Source of the DNA: CAZEIW01 sp964512305
GTDB lineage: Bacteria > Pseudomonadota > Gammaproteobacteria > Burkholderiales > Burkholderiaceae_F
Direction of reading: 5' to 3'
Assembly: GCA_964512305.1 (NCBI GenBank)
Contig: CAZEIW010000021.1
Location: 1-27,907 of the forward strand
DNA: 27,907 bases
Below are positions 14,974 through 21,580 of this stretch, one piece after another. Each line of letters starts with the position of its first letter. Positions within the stretch are counted from its first letter, which is position 1. Under the pieces are notes generated by a model, which was not told the DNA's origin, did no database searches, and was given only the letters and a program-made list of their open reading frames with translations. A program made the position numbers and the translations under genes.

Positions 14974-15499
14974 TCGGCCGAAGCGTGCCGGTCAGCGTCC
15001 GCTCGCCGAGCGCCAGATAGACGTCGCCGCCGCTGAACGAGAGCGAAAGCTTCATCCGCCGCTGCAGGAGCGGGGTCCATTCGGCGAGCAGGCCGCGGTC
15101 GACCTCGATCAACTCCAGCGCGTCGGAGCGATGGATACGCTCGCCCGCGAGGGCTCGGCGCAATTGCTCGGCGGGCTTGTGCGTGTAGACGGCAACACGC
15201 GCGGCCGCCTTGCTGGCCCGGTGCACGCGCGCGGCATCGGGCACGCCGATGTCGATCCACGCGAGCAGCAGTCCGGTCGGGTCGCGAACGTGGATGGCCG
15301 GCTCGTCGGGCGTCGACAAGCCCGGTGAAAACCCGATCCCCGGAGCGTATTCGCGGCAGTACGCCAGGACGCGGGTTGCCAGGAAATCCTGCGCTTCCGA
15401 CGGATGGCAGGCGACCCGCAGATTCAGGCTCTCGTAGACGTGCCGGTCGGCGTCGGCAAGCTCGATATCGAAGGTGTAGACGGTTGCGTTCAGGGCCAT
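14945..15499 (-). CDS. yaeQ: YaeQ family protein
   Basis: 184 residues, the normal size for YaeQ. Family features are the opening MALNATVYTFDIELADADRH, the central ACHPSEAQDFLATRVLAYCREYAPGIGFSPGLSTPDEPAI and DPTGLLLAWIDIGVPDAARVHRASKAA, and a C-terminal LSLSFSGGDVYLALG. YaeQ adopts a PD-(D/E)XK nuclease-like fold, and the Asp/Glu/Ile-Asp residues of that fold are present. Its biological role is unsettled; early work linked it to suppression of an rfaH haemolysin defect. No signal peptide. The last bases overlap the PIN-toxin relic on the plus strand. Confidence 0.93.
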   Translation of the reverse strand: MALNATVYTFDIELADADRHVYESLNLRVACHPSEAQDFLATRVLAYCREYAPGIGFSPGLSTPDEPAIHVRDPTGLLLAWIDIGVPDAARVHRASKAAARVAVYTHKPAEQLRRALAGERIHRSDALELIEVDRGLLAEWTPLLQRRMKLSLSFSGGDVYLALGERTLTGTLRPITLDDGLPP

Positions 15500-15633
15500 G
15501 GGCGCATGATGCCTTAGCGCGGTCACCGCAATCGTGGCGTCCGGTTGCCAGCGGTTGTCGCCGTCGCCATCGGCGGCGTCTTGACGATCGACACCGGCGC
15601 GAACTGCGAGCGCTTCGTCCTGCGCCGACGTGG

Positions 15634-15657
15634 ATCCCCGGGACTTCGCCCGGGGAT
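15634..15657. repeat. Perfect 9-bp-stem hairpin
   Basis: ATCCCCGGG (15634-15642) pairs perfectly with CCCGGGGAT (15649-15657) around a six-base ACTTCG loop. It lies in the gap between yaeQ and the hydrolase-OsmC gene. Similar GC-rich hairpins occur as dispersed intergenic elements in many proteobacteria. Confidence 0.7.
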
Positions 15658-15690
15658 GACGCTTGCTGAGGGTTTGCAGCCAGGAATTGT

Positions 15691-15715
15691 CATGGCCGGG
15701 CTTGTCCCGGCCATG
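15691..15715. repeat. Perfect 10-bp-stem hairpin
   Basis: CATGGCCGGG (15691-15700) pairs perfectly with CCCGGCCATG (15706-15715) around a CTTGT loop, 33 bp after the previous hairpin. The gap 15500-15780 (281 bp) otherwise shows nothing I can identify. The two may form a paired dispersed element or a bidirectional transcription end for yaeQ. Confidence 0.7.
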
Positions 15716-15780
15716 CACGTCGGCGCATGCTAAAGGCGCTTCAACGACGTTGGTCGCCGCATCAGAAAGGAGGCCGCCCG

Positions 15781-17013
15781 GTGTTCGAGCCGAAGAAGGT
15801 GACATTTCGGGGTTCCGACGGCAGCAGTCTGTCAGCGCGCCTGGACCTGCCGTCAAAGCCGCGCGCCTTTGCCCTGTTTGCACACTGCTTCACCTGCGGG
15901 AAGGATGTCCTGGCCGCGTCGCGCATTGCCGGAGGTCTCGCGGCGCGAGACATTGCCGTGCTGCGCTTCGACTTCACCGGCATCGGAAGCAGCGAAGGGG
16001 AGTTCGCGAATACCAATTTTTCGTCGAACGTCGGCGATCTGGTCGCGGCTGCAGACTTCCTGCGGCGGGACTACGAGGCGCCGCGTCTGCTGATCGGGCA
16101 CAGCCTGGGTGGGGCGGCGGTGCTCGCTGCTGCGCCGCGCGTATCCGAGGCCACGGGCGTCGTCACGATCGGTGCGCCGTCGTCCGCGGCTCATGTCACG
16201 CGCCAGTTTGCCGCCAATGTGAGCGAGATCGTGCAGAAGGGGAAGGCGGAAGTCAGTCTGGCGGGCCGCAAGTTCACGATCGCCAGGCAGTTCCTCGATG
16301 ACGTCGCCGAGCAGAACTTTCTCGATGGCCTGGCGAACCTGAGGAAAGCTCTGCTGGTGTGCCATTCGCCGCGCGACGAAGTCGTAAGCGTCGACAATGC
16401 GAGCGCGATTTTCGCCGCCGCGCGGCACCCCAAGACATTCCTTTCGCTCGATACGGCCGACCATCTGGTGAGCAAACGCGAGGACGCGGCCTACCTTGCC
16501 GATGTCGTGTCGGCCTGGGCGTCGCGCTATCTGCCGGTCGCCGAAGAGACAGCCGCGCTGCCGCCGGGCTTGGTCGAGGTAAGCGAGGCGCCCGCGGGGC
16601 GTCTGACGCAGTGCGTGCGGGCGGGCCGCCATCTTCTGACGGCCGATGAGCCGATCGCAGCCGGCGGCCAGGATGCCGGTCCGGGGCCCTACGACTACCT
16701 TCTGGCCGCCCTCGGTGCCTGCACGTCGATGACGATGCGCCTGTACGCGGAACGCAAGGGGATACCTGCCGGGCGCCTCTCCGTGCGGCTTTCGCACCGC
16801 AAGGTTCACGCCGTGGACTGCGCCGACTGCGAAACCAAGGAGGGCAGGATCGACGAAATCACGCGCGAGATCCTGATCGAAGGCGACGTGCCGGAAGCCG
16901 CGCGGGACCGCCTGATGCAGATTGCCGACAAATGCCCGGTCCACCAGACGCTTTCACACGAGGTCAAGATCCGCTCGCGGCTGGTGCACTCGCTGCCTCG
17001 GTCGAGCGCCTAG
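15781..17013 (+). CDS. Bifunctional alpha/beta hydrolase / OsmC family protein
   Basis: 410 residues with two domains. Residues 1-255 are an alpha/beta hydrolase with GHSLGG (nucleophile Ser108), SPRDE (Asp199) and ADHLV (His228). Residues 265-410 are an OsmC/Ohr domain with the paired cysteines Cys314 (LGACTSM) and Cys385 (DKCPVHQTL), which reduce organic hydroperoxides in this superfamily. Between them is an extra CADC (Cys347, Cys350). Fusions of this type are a known family, but the substrate is unsettled; a lipid or ester hydroperoxide handled by both domains is an inference. The GTG start at 15781 is fixed by AGGAGG 7 nt upstream; an ATG at 15727 lacks such support. A patatin gene follows after 13 bp, probably in the same operon. 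Confidence 0.93.
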   Translation: MFEPKKVTFRGSDGSSLSARLDLPSKPRAFALFAHCFTCGKDVLAASRIAGGLAARDIAVLRFDFTGIGSSEGEFANTNFSSNVGDLVAAADFLRRDYEAPRLLIGHSLGGAAVLAAAPRVSEATGVVTIGAPSSAAHVTRQFAANVSEIVQKGKAEVSLAGRKFTIARQFLDDVAEQNFLDGLANLRKALLVCHSPRDEVVSVDNASAIFAAARHPKTFLSLDTADHLVSKREDAAYLADVVSAWASRYLPVAEETAALPPGLVEVSEAPAGRLTQCVRAGRHLLTADEPIAAGGQDAGPGPYDYLLAALGACTSMTMRLYAERKGIPAGRLSVRLSHRKVHAVDCADCETKEGRIDEITREILIEGDVPEAARDRLMQIADKCPVHQTLSHEVKIRSRLVHSLPRSSA

Positions 17014-17026
17014 AGGAGCATCGCCC

Positions 17027-17899
17027 ATGGCGGAAGCTGCCAATCGAGGGACGGCGTTCGTGCTGGCCGGCGGCGGCAGTCTCGGCGCCGTACAGGTCGG
17101 CATGCTCAAGGCGCTCATGCGGCTCGACATCGTCCCGGACTTCGTGGTCGGGGCGTCGGTGGGTGCGATCAACGGCACTTACTTCGCCATGGAGCCGAAC
17201 GAATCGGGCGTGGAACGCCTGGAGCGCGTCTGGCTCCGGATGCGCAGGTCGAGCATCTTTCCGCTCTCGGCCGCCAGCAGCATCCTCGCGGTCCTTGGCA
17301 GACGGGATCATCTCGTGACGCCGGCGCTGCTGCGCGCCCTCATCGAGTCGGAGCTGCCCGGCCGCAGGCTGGAAGACTCCCGGATCCCCTGCTACGTCGT
17401 GGCCACCGACGTGCTGACGGGGGGCGAAATCGCGCTGTCTTCCGGATCGGTCGTCAGCGCATTGCTGGCCAGCGCGGCGATCCCGGCGGTCTTTCCGGTG
17501 GTCTCGCTCGATGGCAGGCACCTCATGGACGGCGGCGTCGCCAACAACACCCCGATCTCCACCGCCGTCGCTCTCGGCGCGACCCGCATCATCGTTCTTC
17601 CAACGGGCATGTCGTGCGCAATGGCGCAGCCCCCGCGCGGCGCGATCGCGCTGGCATTGCACGCGCTCAACCTGCTGGTGATGGGACAACTGGTGAAGGA
17701 CATCGAGCGATTCGGCGAGCGGACCGAGCTGATCGTGGTTCCGCCGCTCTGTCCCCTTACCACCAGCGCGTACGACTTTTCGCACACTCCCGAGCTGATC
17801 CATCGCGCCGAAGCGGCGACCCGGTTATGGCTCAAGACGAAGGGCCTGCACGGGAGCGGCACTCCGCAGGAGATGCAGTTGCATCATCATGAGCATTGA
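17027..17899 (+). CDS. Patatin-like phospholipase, RssA type
   Basis: 290 residues, cytoplasmic (no signal peptide). The patatin catalytic dyad is complete: oxyanion loop GGGSLG (15-20), GASVG with Ser44 (42-46) and DGG with Asp168 (168-170), followed by the conserved VANNTPI. Such enzymes cleave acyl groups from phospholipids or related lipids. A tail of His residues (LHHHEH) ends the protein. GAGGAG lies about 8 nt before the ATG, and the gene starts 13 bp after the hydrolase-OsmC stop. Pairing a lipid hydrolase with a peroxide-handling OsmC domain suggests repair or removal of oxidised lipids (inference). Confidence 0.92.
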   Translation: MAEAANRGTAFVLAGGGSLGAVQVGMLKALMRLDIVPDFVVGASVGAINGTYFAMEPNESGVERLERVWLRMRRSSIFPLSAASSILAVLGRRDHLVTPALLRALIESELPGRRLEDSRIPCYVVATDVLTGGEIALSSGSVVSALLASAAIPAVFPVVSLDGRHLMDGGVANNTPISTAVALGATRIIVLPTGMSCAMAQPPRGAIALALHALNLLVMGQLVKDIERFGERTELIVVPPLCPLTTSAYDFSHTPELIHRAEAATRLWLKTKGLHGSGTPQEMQLHHHEH

Positions 17900-17951
17900 C
17901 CGAATCGTTTGCGGCGGCGATGTCGCCCGGCAGGACGCCGTCCCGCAGTCG

Positions 17952-19016
17952 TCAGTAGGCCGCCAATTCGTCAAGTGAAATCGACTCGCCGGCCGCTTCC
18001 AGTGCGACCGGCAACCGGAGCATGTACTCCGGTCGCGTCCCCGGCCGCCGCTCGCGCGGGCCCCTAGTCCCTACCTGGCGCGCGATCTCCGCGAGAACCA
18101 GGCTGGCGATCAGACGATAGTGATAGGGAAAGGCGTCGCGCGACAGGCCGACGCCGGCGATGCGCAGGTGGCGGCGGTCGTGTTCGAATGCAGCGAGGTC
18201 GGCCGGACCGGTACCTTCGTCAGGAATCACGATCAGTTGGCGCGCGCCGCGTGAAAGGTCGACGCGGTGAAGGGGTGTACCTGCCGACCCCATGGTCACG
18301 AGCACGACCTCCGCGACTTCGAAGGCGCCGGGCGCGGCGACCGGGATCAGACGAATGTCGTTGCGCCCACGGCGGGCCGCGGCACGGCCTTCCGAGCGCA
18401 CGATCCGATCGACCCCGAACCAGACCCCGTGGCGGTCGTCGATGAGCAGGCGCGACCATCCGAATGCCGCCGCGGACCGGATCGCGATTCCCAGCTCGAT
18501 GTGATTCGTCGCCCCTGCAAGCAGCACTTCCGGTCGGCGCGATGCGGGTTCGGCAACGCGCGCCATGGCGCCGACTCGAGCACCGGTGAGGTAGTTCAAC
18601 GCCACCGCCGCCGCCGCCGCGACGTTCAGGCAATTGATGCGGCGCGACTGCATCGGGATCTGCACCGCGTCGGTCGCGATCCGGCGGCTCGAATGCGTGA
18701 GCCCCCGTCGCTCGTTGCCGACCAGCAACGCGAATCGGGGCGCCGCCCGAAACCCGTAAAGCTCACGCGCTCCCGCAAGGTTGTCGCATGCGATCACCTG
18801 GCCGTAACGCCCGGCCGCAACCTCGAGCGCGATCTCCGGCAGATCGCCGATCCGCAGACCTGCCGTGTCGCCGTTTTCGCGCCCCGATGTGCCTGTCAGG
18901 CCGGAGTTCGCGAATGCGCAGTCGACGCCGAACATCCTGGCTGCGGCGACCATCACGCGCGCGTTCGCCGGGTTCTCGATCGAGTCCCCGATCAGGATCC
19001 TCGACGGCCCGTTCAC
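17952..19016 (-). CDS. TrmH/SpoU-like RNA methyltransferase with tandem SPOUT domains
   Basis: 354 residues from a GTG at 19016. The first half is a SPOUT (SpoU/TrmH) methyltransferase: RILIGDSIENPANARVMVAAA, ALLVGNERRGL (residues 97-106) and IPMQSRRINCLNVAAAAAVAL (120-140) are motifs 1-3 that build the knot and bind S-adenosylmethionine. The second half repeats the pattern in weaker form: EVLLAGATNHIELGIAIRSA near 163-182, LIVIPDEGTG near 261-270, and FPYHYRLIASLVLAEIA near 296-312. SPOUT enzymes act as homodimers, so this looks like a fused dimer with one degenerate unit. The RNA target is unknown. The start overlaps the stop of the upstream HExxH protein by four bases (GTGA), so the two are translationally coupled. 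The SPOUT call for the first half is firm; that for the second is good. Confidence 0.85.
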   Translation of the reverse strand: MNGPSRILIGDSIENPANARVMVAAARMFGVDCAFANSGLTGTSGRENGDTAGLRIGDLPEIALEVAAGRYGQVIACDNLAGARELYGFRAAPRFALLVGNERRGLTHSSRRIATDAVQIPMQSRRINCLNVAAAAAVALNYLTGARVGAMARVAEPASRRPEVLLAGATNHIELGIAIRSAAAFGWSRLLIDDRHGVWFGVDRIVRSEGRAAARRGRNDIRLIPVAAPGAFEVAEVVLVTMGSAGTPLHRVDLSRGARQLIVIPDEGTGPADLAAFEHDRRHLRIAGVGLSRDAFPYHYRLIASLVLAEIARQVGTRGPRERRPGTRPEYMLRLPVALEAAGESISLDELAAY

Positions 19017-19651
19017 CCGTCGGTGCCGTCCATGCGATGAGCGGATCCGTGCCTGCGCGCCGTACGGGTCGCGTAGGCCTCGTGGTCGCGCGTCCTCGCG
19101 ATGCGGGCGGGCCGCTTGCCTTTCTCGTGCTGCAGCCGGTGGTGCCCGAGCTCATGCAGCAGTACCTCGCGGAGGAAAAACTTGCGCAGGGCCGCCAGCT
19201 GCCAGTCGATCCGCGTCGTCTGCAGCACATCGTCGGTTCTGATCGACGCCCCGGCATGCTCCAGGCGCCGCGTCTCGCCGGCGGGCAGGCGGCCGCGGAC
19301 GAACCACGGGGGCGACGGCTGCTCGAAGAGCTCGATCCGGCCGGGCGAAACGTAGCGCCCGAGGACGAGTCCGGCGCGCTTGGCCAAGGCCGGCGCAGGC
19401 AGGAGCGCAACCTCGCGAACGCCGTAGAGGAGATCGGGGTCGAGCAAGCGGAGGTAACGCATGACGTCGCGACGATTCGCCGCGTGCAGCCACCCGGGGC
19501 GGGAGGCCGACTGCGTCACCCGGATCCGCAGCGCCGGTGCGGTCGGGCGCGCTTCGGGGGATGAAGCGCGTTCGGCTCTCGGCGCGCGCGGGTCCAGCAG
19601 CCGGCGCAACGCGCGGATGGCCCGAGGATCAGTATGAAGACTGCGCGACAT
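19013..19651 (-). CDS. Putative zinc-dependent HExxH metallopeptidase-like protein
   Basis: 212 residues from the ATG at 19651. The C-terminal part has LLHELGHHRLQHEKGK, an HExxH zinc site (His166, Glu167, His170) with an extra His171. About 20 residues later comes DHEAYA, whose Glu191 could be the third ligand as in gluzincins. The middle has strand-rich stretches (REVALLPAPALAKRAGLVLGRYVSPGRIELFEQ) like the sheet before the active-site helix in small metallopeptidases. The N-terminus is Arg/Pro-rich and poorly ordered. I do not recognise a named family. An upstream in-frame ATG at 19768 would add 39 low-complexity residues and is less likely. It overlaps the SPOUT gene by 4 nt and is divergent from arsR. 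Confidence 0.7.
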   Translation of the reverse strand: MSRSLHTDPRAIRALRRLLDPRAPRAERASSPEARPTAPALRIRVTQSASRPGWLHAANRRDVMRYLRLLDPDLLYGVREVALLPAPALAKRAGLVLGRYVSPGRIELFEQPSPPWFVRGRLPAGETRRLEHAGASIRTDDVLQTTRIDWQLAALRKFFLREVLLHELGHHRLQHEKGKRPARIARTRDHEAYATRTARRHGSAHRMDGTDG

Positions 19652-19770
19652 CGGTGATGAGTCCGTCCCGGCAGGCGGTCGCGTTCCCGCATTGCATCGC
19701 CCGGACGGTAACCTCAGTGACCTCGCCTGGCAATCGAGGCCGGGAGGCTTGGCATTGACTCCGATCATGG

Positions 19771-19804
19771 ATTAGATGAGAATCTAATTCGATAGATATC
19801 GAAT
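19771..19804. promoter_or_regulatory. Two perfect palindromes forming a probable ArsR operator
   Basis: ATTAGAT (19771-19777) and ATCTAAT (19782-19788) are perfect arms with a 4-nt gap. ATTCGATA (19787-19794) and TATCGAAT (19797-19804) are perfect arms with a 2-nt gap. The palindromes share two bases and end 10 nt before the arsR ATG. AT-rich dyads of this kind over the promoter are typical ArsR-family operators. The site could also affect the divergent metallopeptidase-SPOUT pair. Confidence 0.75.
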
Positions 19805-19814
19805 CGGCGCGCCC

Positions 19815-20414
19815 ATGTCAACCTCCTCCCCGTCCCGGGAAGCGAGCTTCGAGCTCATGCTCGCCTTCTTCAAGTCGCTGGCGAACGAAAGCCGCCTGCG
19901 CATGGTCGGCCTGTTGCTCAAGCGCCCCCATCACGTGAAGGAGCTCGCGGCCGAGCTGCAACTCAAGGAGCCGACGGTCTGCCACCATCTTGCCTGCCTC
20001 GCCCAAGTGGGCCTGGTCGATATGTCGGCTCGCGGCAACTCGCACTACTACAGCGTGCGCGAAGAAGAGCTCCGCCGCCTCGGCCGCACGATCTTCGGCC
20101 AGCGGCGCGCGATCGCCTCCGCGGTCCCCGACCCGCAGGACTGGACTGCCCGGGTCCTCGCCAACTATCTCGACGGTGATGCGCTCAAGACAATCCCGGC
20201 CAGCCGCCGGAAGCGCTGGGCGGTCCTCAAATGGCTTGCCGGAAAGTTCTCGCCCGGCAAGCGCTATCGGGAGGCCGAGGTCAACGAACTGATCCAGCGC
20301 CACTATTGGGATTCGGCCACCCTGCGGCGCGAGCTGATCGGCTACCGGATGCTGAACCGGGCCGCGGGGATCTACTGGCGCGAGCCCGAGGCCGAATGGC
20401 GGGGCGCCACTTGA
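19815..20414 (+). CDS. ArsR-family regulator with C-terminal DUF2087 domain
   Basis: 199 residues. The winged helix-turn-helix (about 12-95) has FFKSLANESRLRMVGLLL and KEPTVCHHLACLAQVGLV. The usual ELCVCDL metal site is absent; instead two cysteines sit in the recognition helix (TVCHHLACL), so the inducer need not be a metal. The C-terminal part (about 125-195) is DUF2087: LKTIPASRRKRWAVLKWLA, YREAEVNELIQRHYWDSATLRRELI and NRAAGIYWR. ArsR-DUF2087 fusions are widespread and uncharacterised. Two perfect palindromes end 10 nt before the start, consistent with autoregulation. Its last 70 bp are repeated at 27710-27779, 7.4 kb away. Confidence 0.92.
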   Translation: MSTSSPSREASFELMLAFFKSLANESRLRMVGLLLKRPHHVKELAAELQLKEPTVCHHLACLAQVGLVDMSARGNSHYYSVREEELRRLGRTIFGQRRAIASAVPDPQDWTARVLANYLDGDALKTIPASRRKRWAVLKWLAGKFSPGKRYREAEVNELIQRHYWDSATLRRELIGYRMLNRAAGIYWREPEAEWRGAT

Positions 20415-20445
20415 CCGCCGCGGCGCCTATTGGCGGGCGAGCCGG
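20345..20445. repeat. Left copy of a 101-bp direct repeat bounding the efflux block
   Basis: This segment matches 27710-27810 in the same orientation, with 7 mismatches in 101 bp and the first 48 bp identical. It covers the 3' end of arsR and continues past the stop. On the minus strand the distal part reads RLARQ then a stop, the counterpart of RVARQ-stop at the end of the FAD-oxidase gene at 27792. The left copy thus keeps the tail of a gene whose body is at the other end of the block. Confidence 0.9.
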
Positions 20446-20450
20446 CGTCA

Positions 20451-20484
20451 GCCCATCCTTGCACCATGATGTGCAAGGATGGGC
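20451..20484. repeat. Perfect 14-bp-stem hairpin
   Basis: GCCCATCCTTGCAC (20451-20464) pairs perfectly with GTGCAAGGATGGGC (20471-20484) around a six-base loop. It lies between the convergent arsR and the small secreted-protein gene, just inside the left repeat. It may be a bidirectional terminator, though no T-run follows on either strand, or a mark of the junction. Confidence 0.75.
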
Positions 20485-20526
20485 AGCGTGGCGTCCGATG
20501 CCATCGCCCGTCGAAACCGGCGGCGG

Positions 20527-20949
20527 TCAGTTTGTCGTGCCCGCGGGCAGGGCCGCGATCGGTTGACCCAGGACGACCATCCGGTATGTCTCGTACGACG
20601 TCAGTGGCCGCGGCGCCGGCTTCTCCACCGCCTGGCGCGGCTGTTCCCCGTTGCGCTGCGCGGAGGCGAGCGCATCGCCCTTTGCGAAGCCGTCGTTCAT
20701 CAGATACCGCGCGTAGGGACCTTCGGTCAACTGAGGTTCCGGCTGCCGCGCGGCCACAGGGCCGCCGCCGATGCCGTCGGTGTATCCGAGGACGACGCGC
20801 TGGTACAGCGCGTAGCCGCGATCGGTCGATTCGGCGTTGACCGAGACGGTCTGCCCGGTCGCGGAAGCCTTCTCTTCCGAATGTCCGGAAGTTGCGAAGG
20901 ACGCGGCTGCTGCAGAGACCAGCAGGACTGCAACAAAGGATTTGCTCAT
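20527..20949 (-). CDS. Small secreted protein with internal repeat, unknown function
   Basis: 140 residues. MSKSFVAVLLVSAAAASFATSG is a Sec signal peptide, so the mature protein is periplasmic or exported. The mature part contains the same motif twice: GYALYQRVVLG (45-55) and SYETYRMVVLG (118-128), that is Y-x-x-Y-x-x-VVLG. The stretch between is Pro/Gln-rich and probably unstructured. I do not recognise the family. AGGAG lies 7 nt before the ATG. It is the last gene on this strand in the block and probably has its own promoter after the DUF4148-like gene (60 bp gap). Confidence 0.7.
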   Translation of the reverse strand: MSKSFVAVLLVSAAAASFATSGHSEEKASATGQTVSVNAESTDRGYALYQRVVLGYTDGIGGGPVAARQPEPQLTEGPYARYLMNDGFAKGDALASAQRNGEQPRQAVEKPAPRPLTSYETYRMVVLGQPIAALPAGTTN

Positions 20950-21009
20950 TTTGAACTCCTAAAGGTGTGATGCAGGTGAGAGTTTTCAGCCAATCTCTTG
21001 GCTGGGCTG

Positions 21010-21528
21010 TTACGAATTTGTGGATGCCGGGGCGACCTTCACAGAGGGCGACTGCGCCCCGGACGCGTTAAGAGCCGGCGCGATCTCGCTGCGCTTGAAG
21101 CCGAGATCGCCGATGATGATGTCCCCGGCGCGCACGGCCTCGTCCAACTCGGCCCGGACCTGTTCACGCGTCTTGCCGGGTGCCTCGACCTGCGCGGGAT
21201 AAAGCGCGGGCCGGACCTGGTTGCGCTTGAGGCCGAGATCGCCGGTGATGATGTCCCCGGTGCGCACGGCCTCGTCGCGCTCGGCTCGGACCTGTTCACG
21301 CGTCTTGCCGGGTGCCTCGACTTGCGCGGGGTAGAGCGCCGGCCAGATCTGGTTGCGCTTGAAGCCGAATTCGCCGGTGACGATGTCACCCGTGCGGATG
21401 GCGTCCGCCAATTCGGCGCGCACCTCCGCTCGAGACTTGCCTTCGCCCTCCTGCGCGAAAGCGGCAGCGTGCGTACCGGCAAGGGTGATGGCGATGGCAA
21501 TCGCGGTCAGGGGTTTGGTGGTTTTCAT
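21010..21528 (-). CDS. DUF4148-like secreted protein with three tandem repeats
   Basis: 172 residues. A signal peptide (MKTTKPLTAIAIAITLAGTHAAAFA) precedes three consecutive 44-residue units at 30-73, 74-117 and 118-161. Each starts GK(S/T)R(A/E)(E/Q)VRAE and contains GDI(V/I)xG(E/D)(F/L)G(F/L)KR. The opening KTREQVRAEL-type helix resembles the short DUF4148 proteins of Burkholderiales, which normally have a single unit. The periplasmic role of that family is unknown. Units 2 and 3 are nearly identical at DNA level, pointing to recent duplication. A short C-terminal tail ends the protein. Confidence 0.75.
   Translation of the reverse strand: MKTTKPLTAIAIAITLAGTHAAAFAQEGEGKSRAEVRAELADAIRTGDIVTGEFGFKRNQIWPALYPAQVEAPGKTREQVRAERDEAVRTGDIITGDLGLKRNQVRPALYPAQVEAPGKTREQVRAELDEAVRAGDIIIGDLGFKRSEIAPALNASGAQSPSVKVAPASTNS
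21046..21441 (-). repeat. Three in-frame tandem repeats of 132 bp
   Basis: The three 132-bp units encode the 44-residue repeats of the DUF4148-like protein. Long identical runs between units show recent expansion or gene-conversion-like homogenisation. The region lies wholly within coding sequence. Confidence 0.85.
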
Positions 21529-21580
21529 GATGACTACCTTTCGTTGGTTGGAAGAAATCGTGGATCGGGAAACCTGCAGC

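Noticed and set aside
15523..15733. Small open frames over the two hairpins
   Set aside because: They translate palindromic repeat sequence on both strands and show no start signal or family resemblance.
19652..19768. Earlier start for the HExxH protein at 19768
   Set aside because: The added residues are low-complexity and the region nearer arsR is better explained as promoter. The start at 19651 is preferred, though it lacks a strong Shine-Dalgarno.
21046..21441. CRISPR-like repeat array
   Set aside because: The 132-bp units are contiguous and in frame within a secreted protein, with no spacers. The 33-bp repeats in emrA are also in frame and contiguous.
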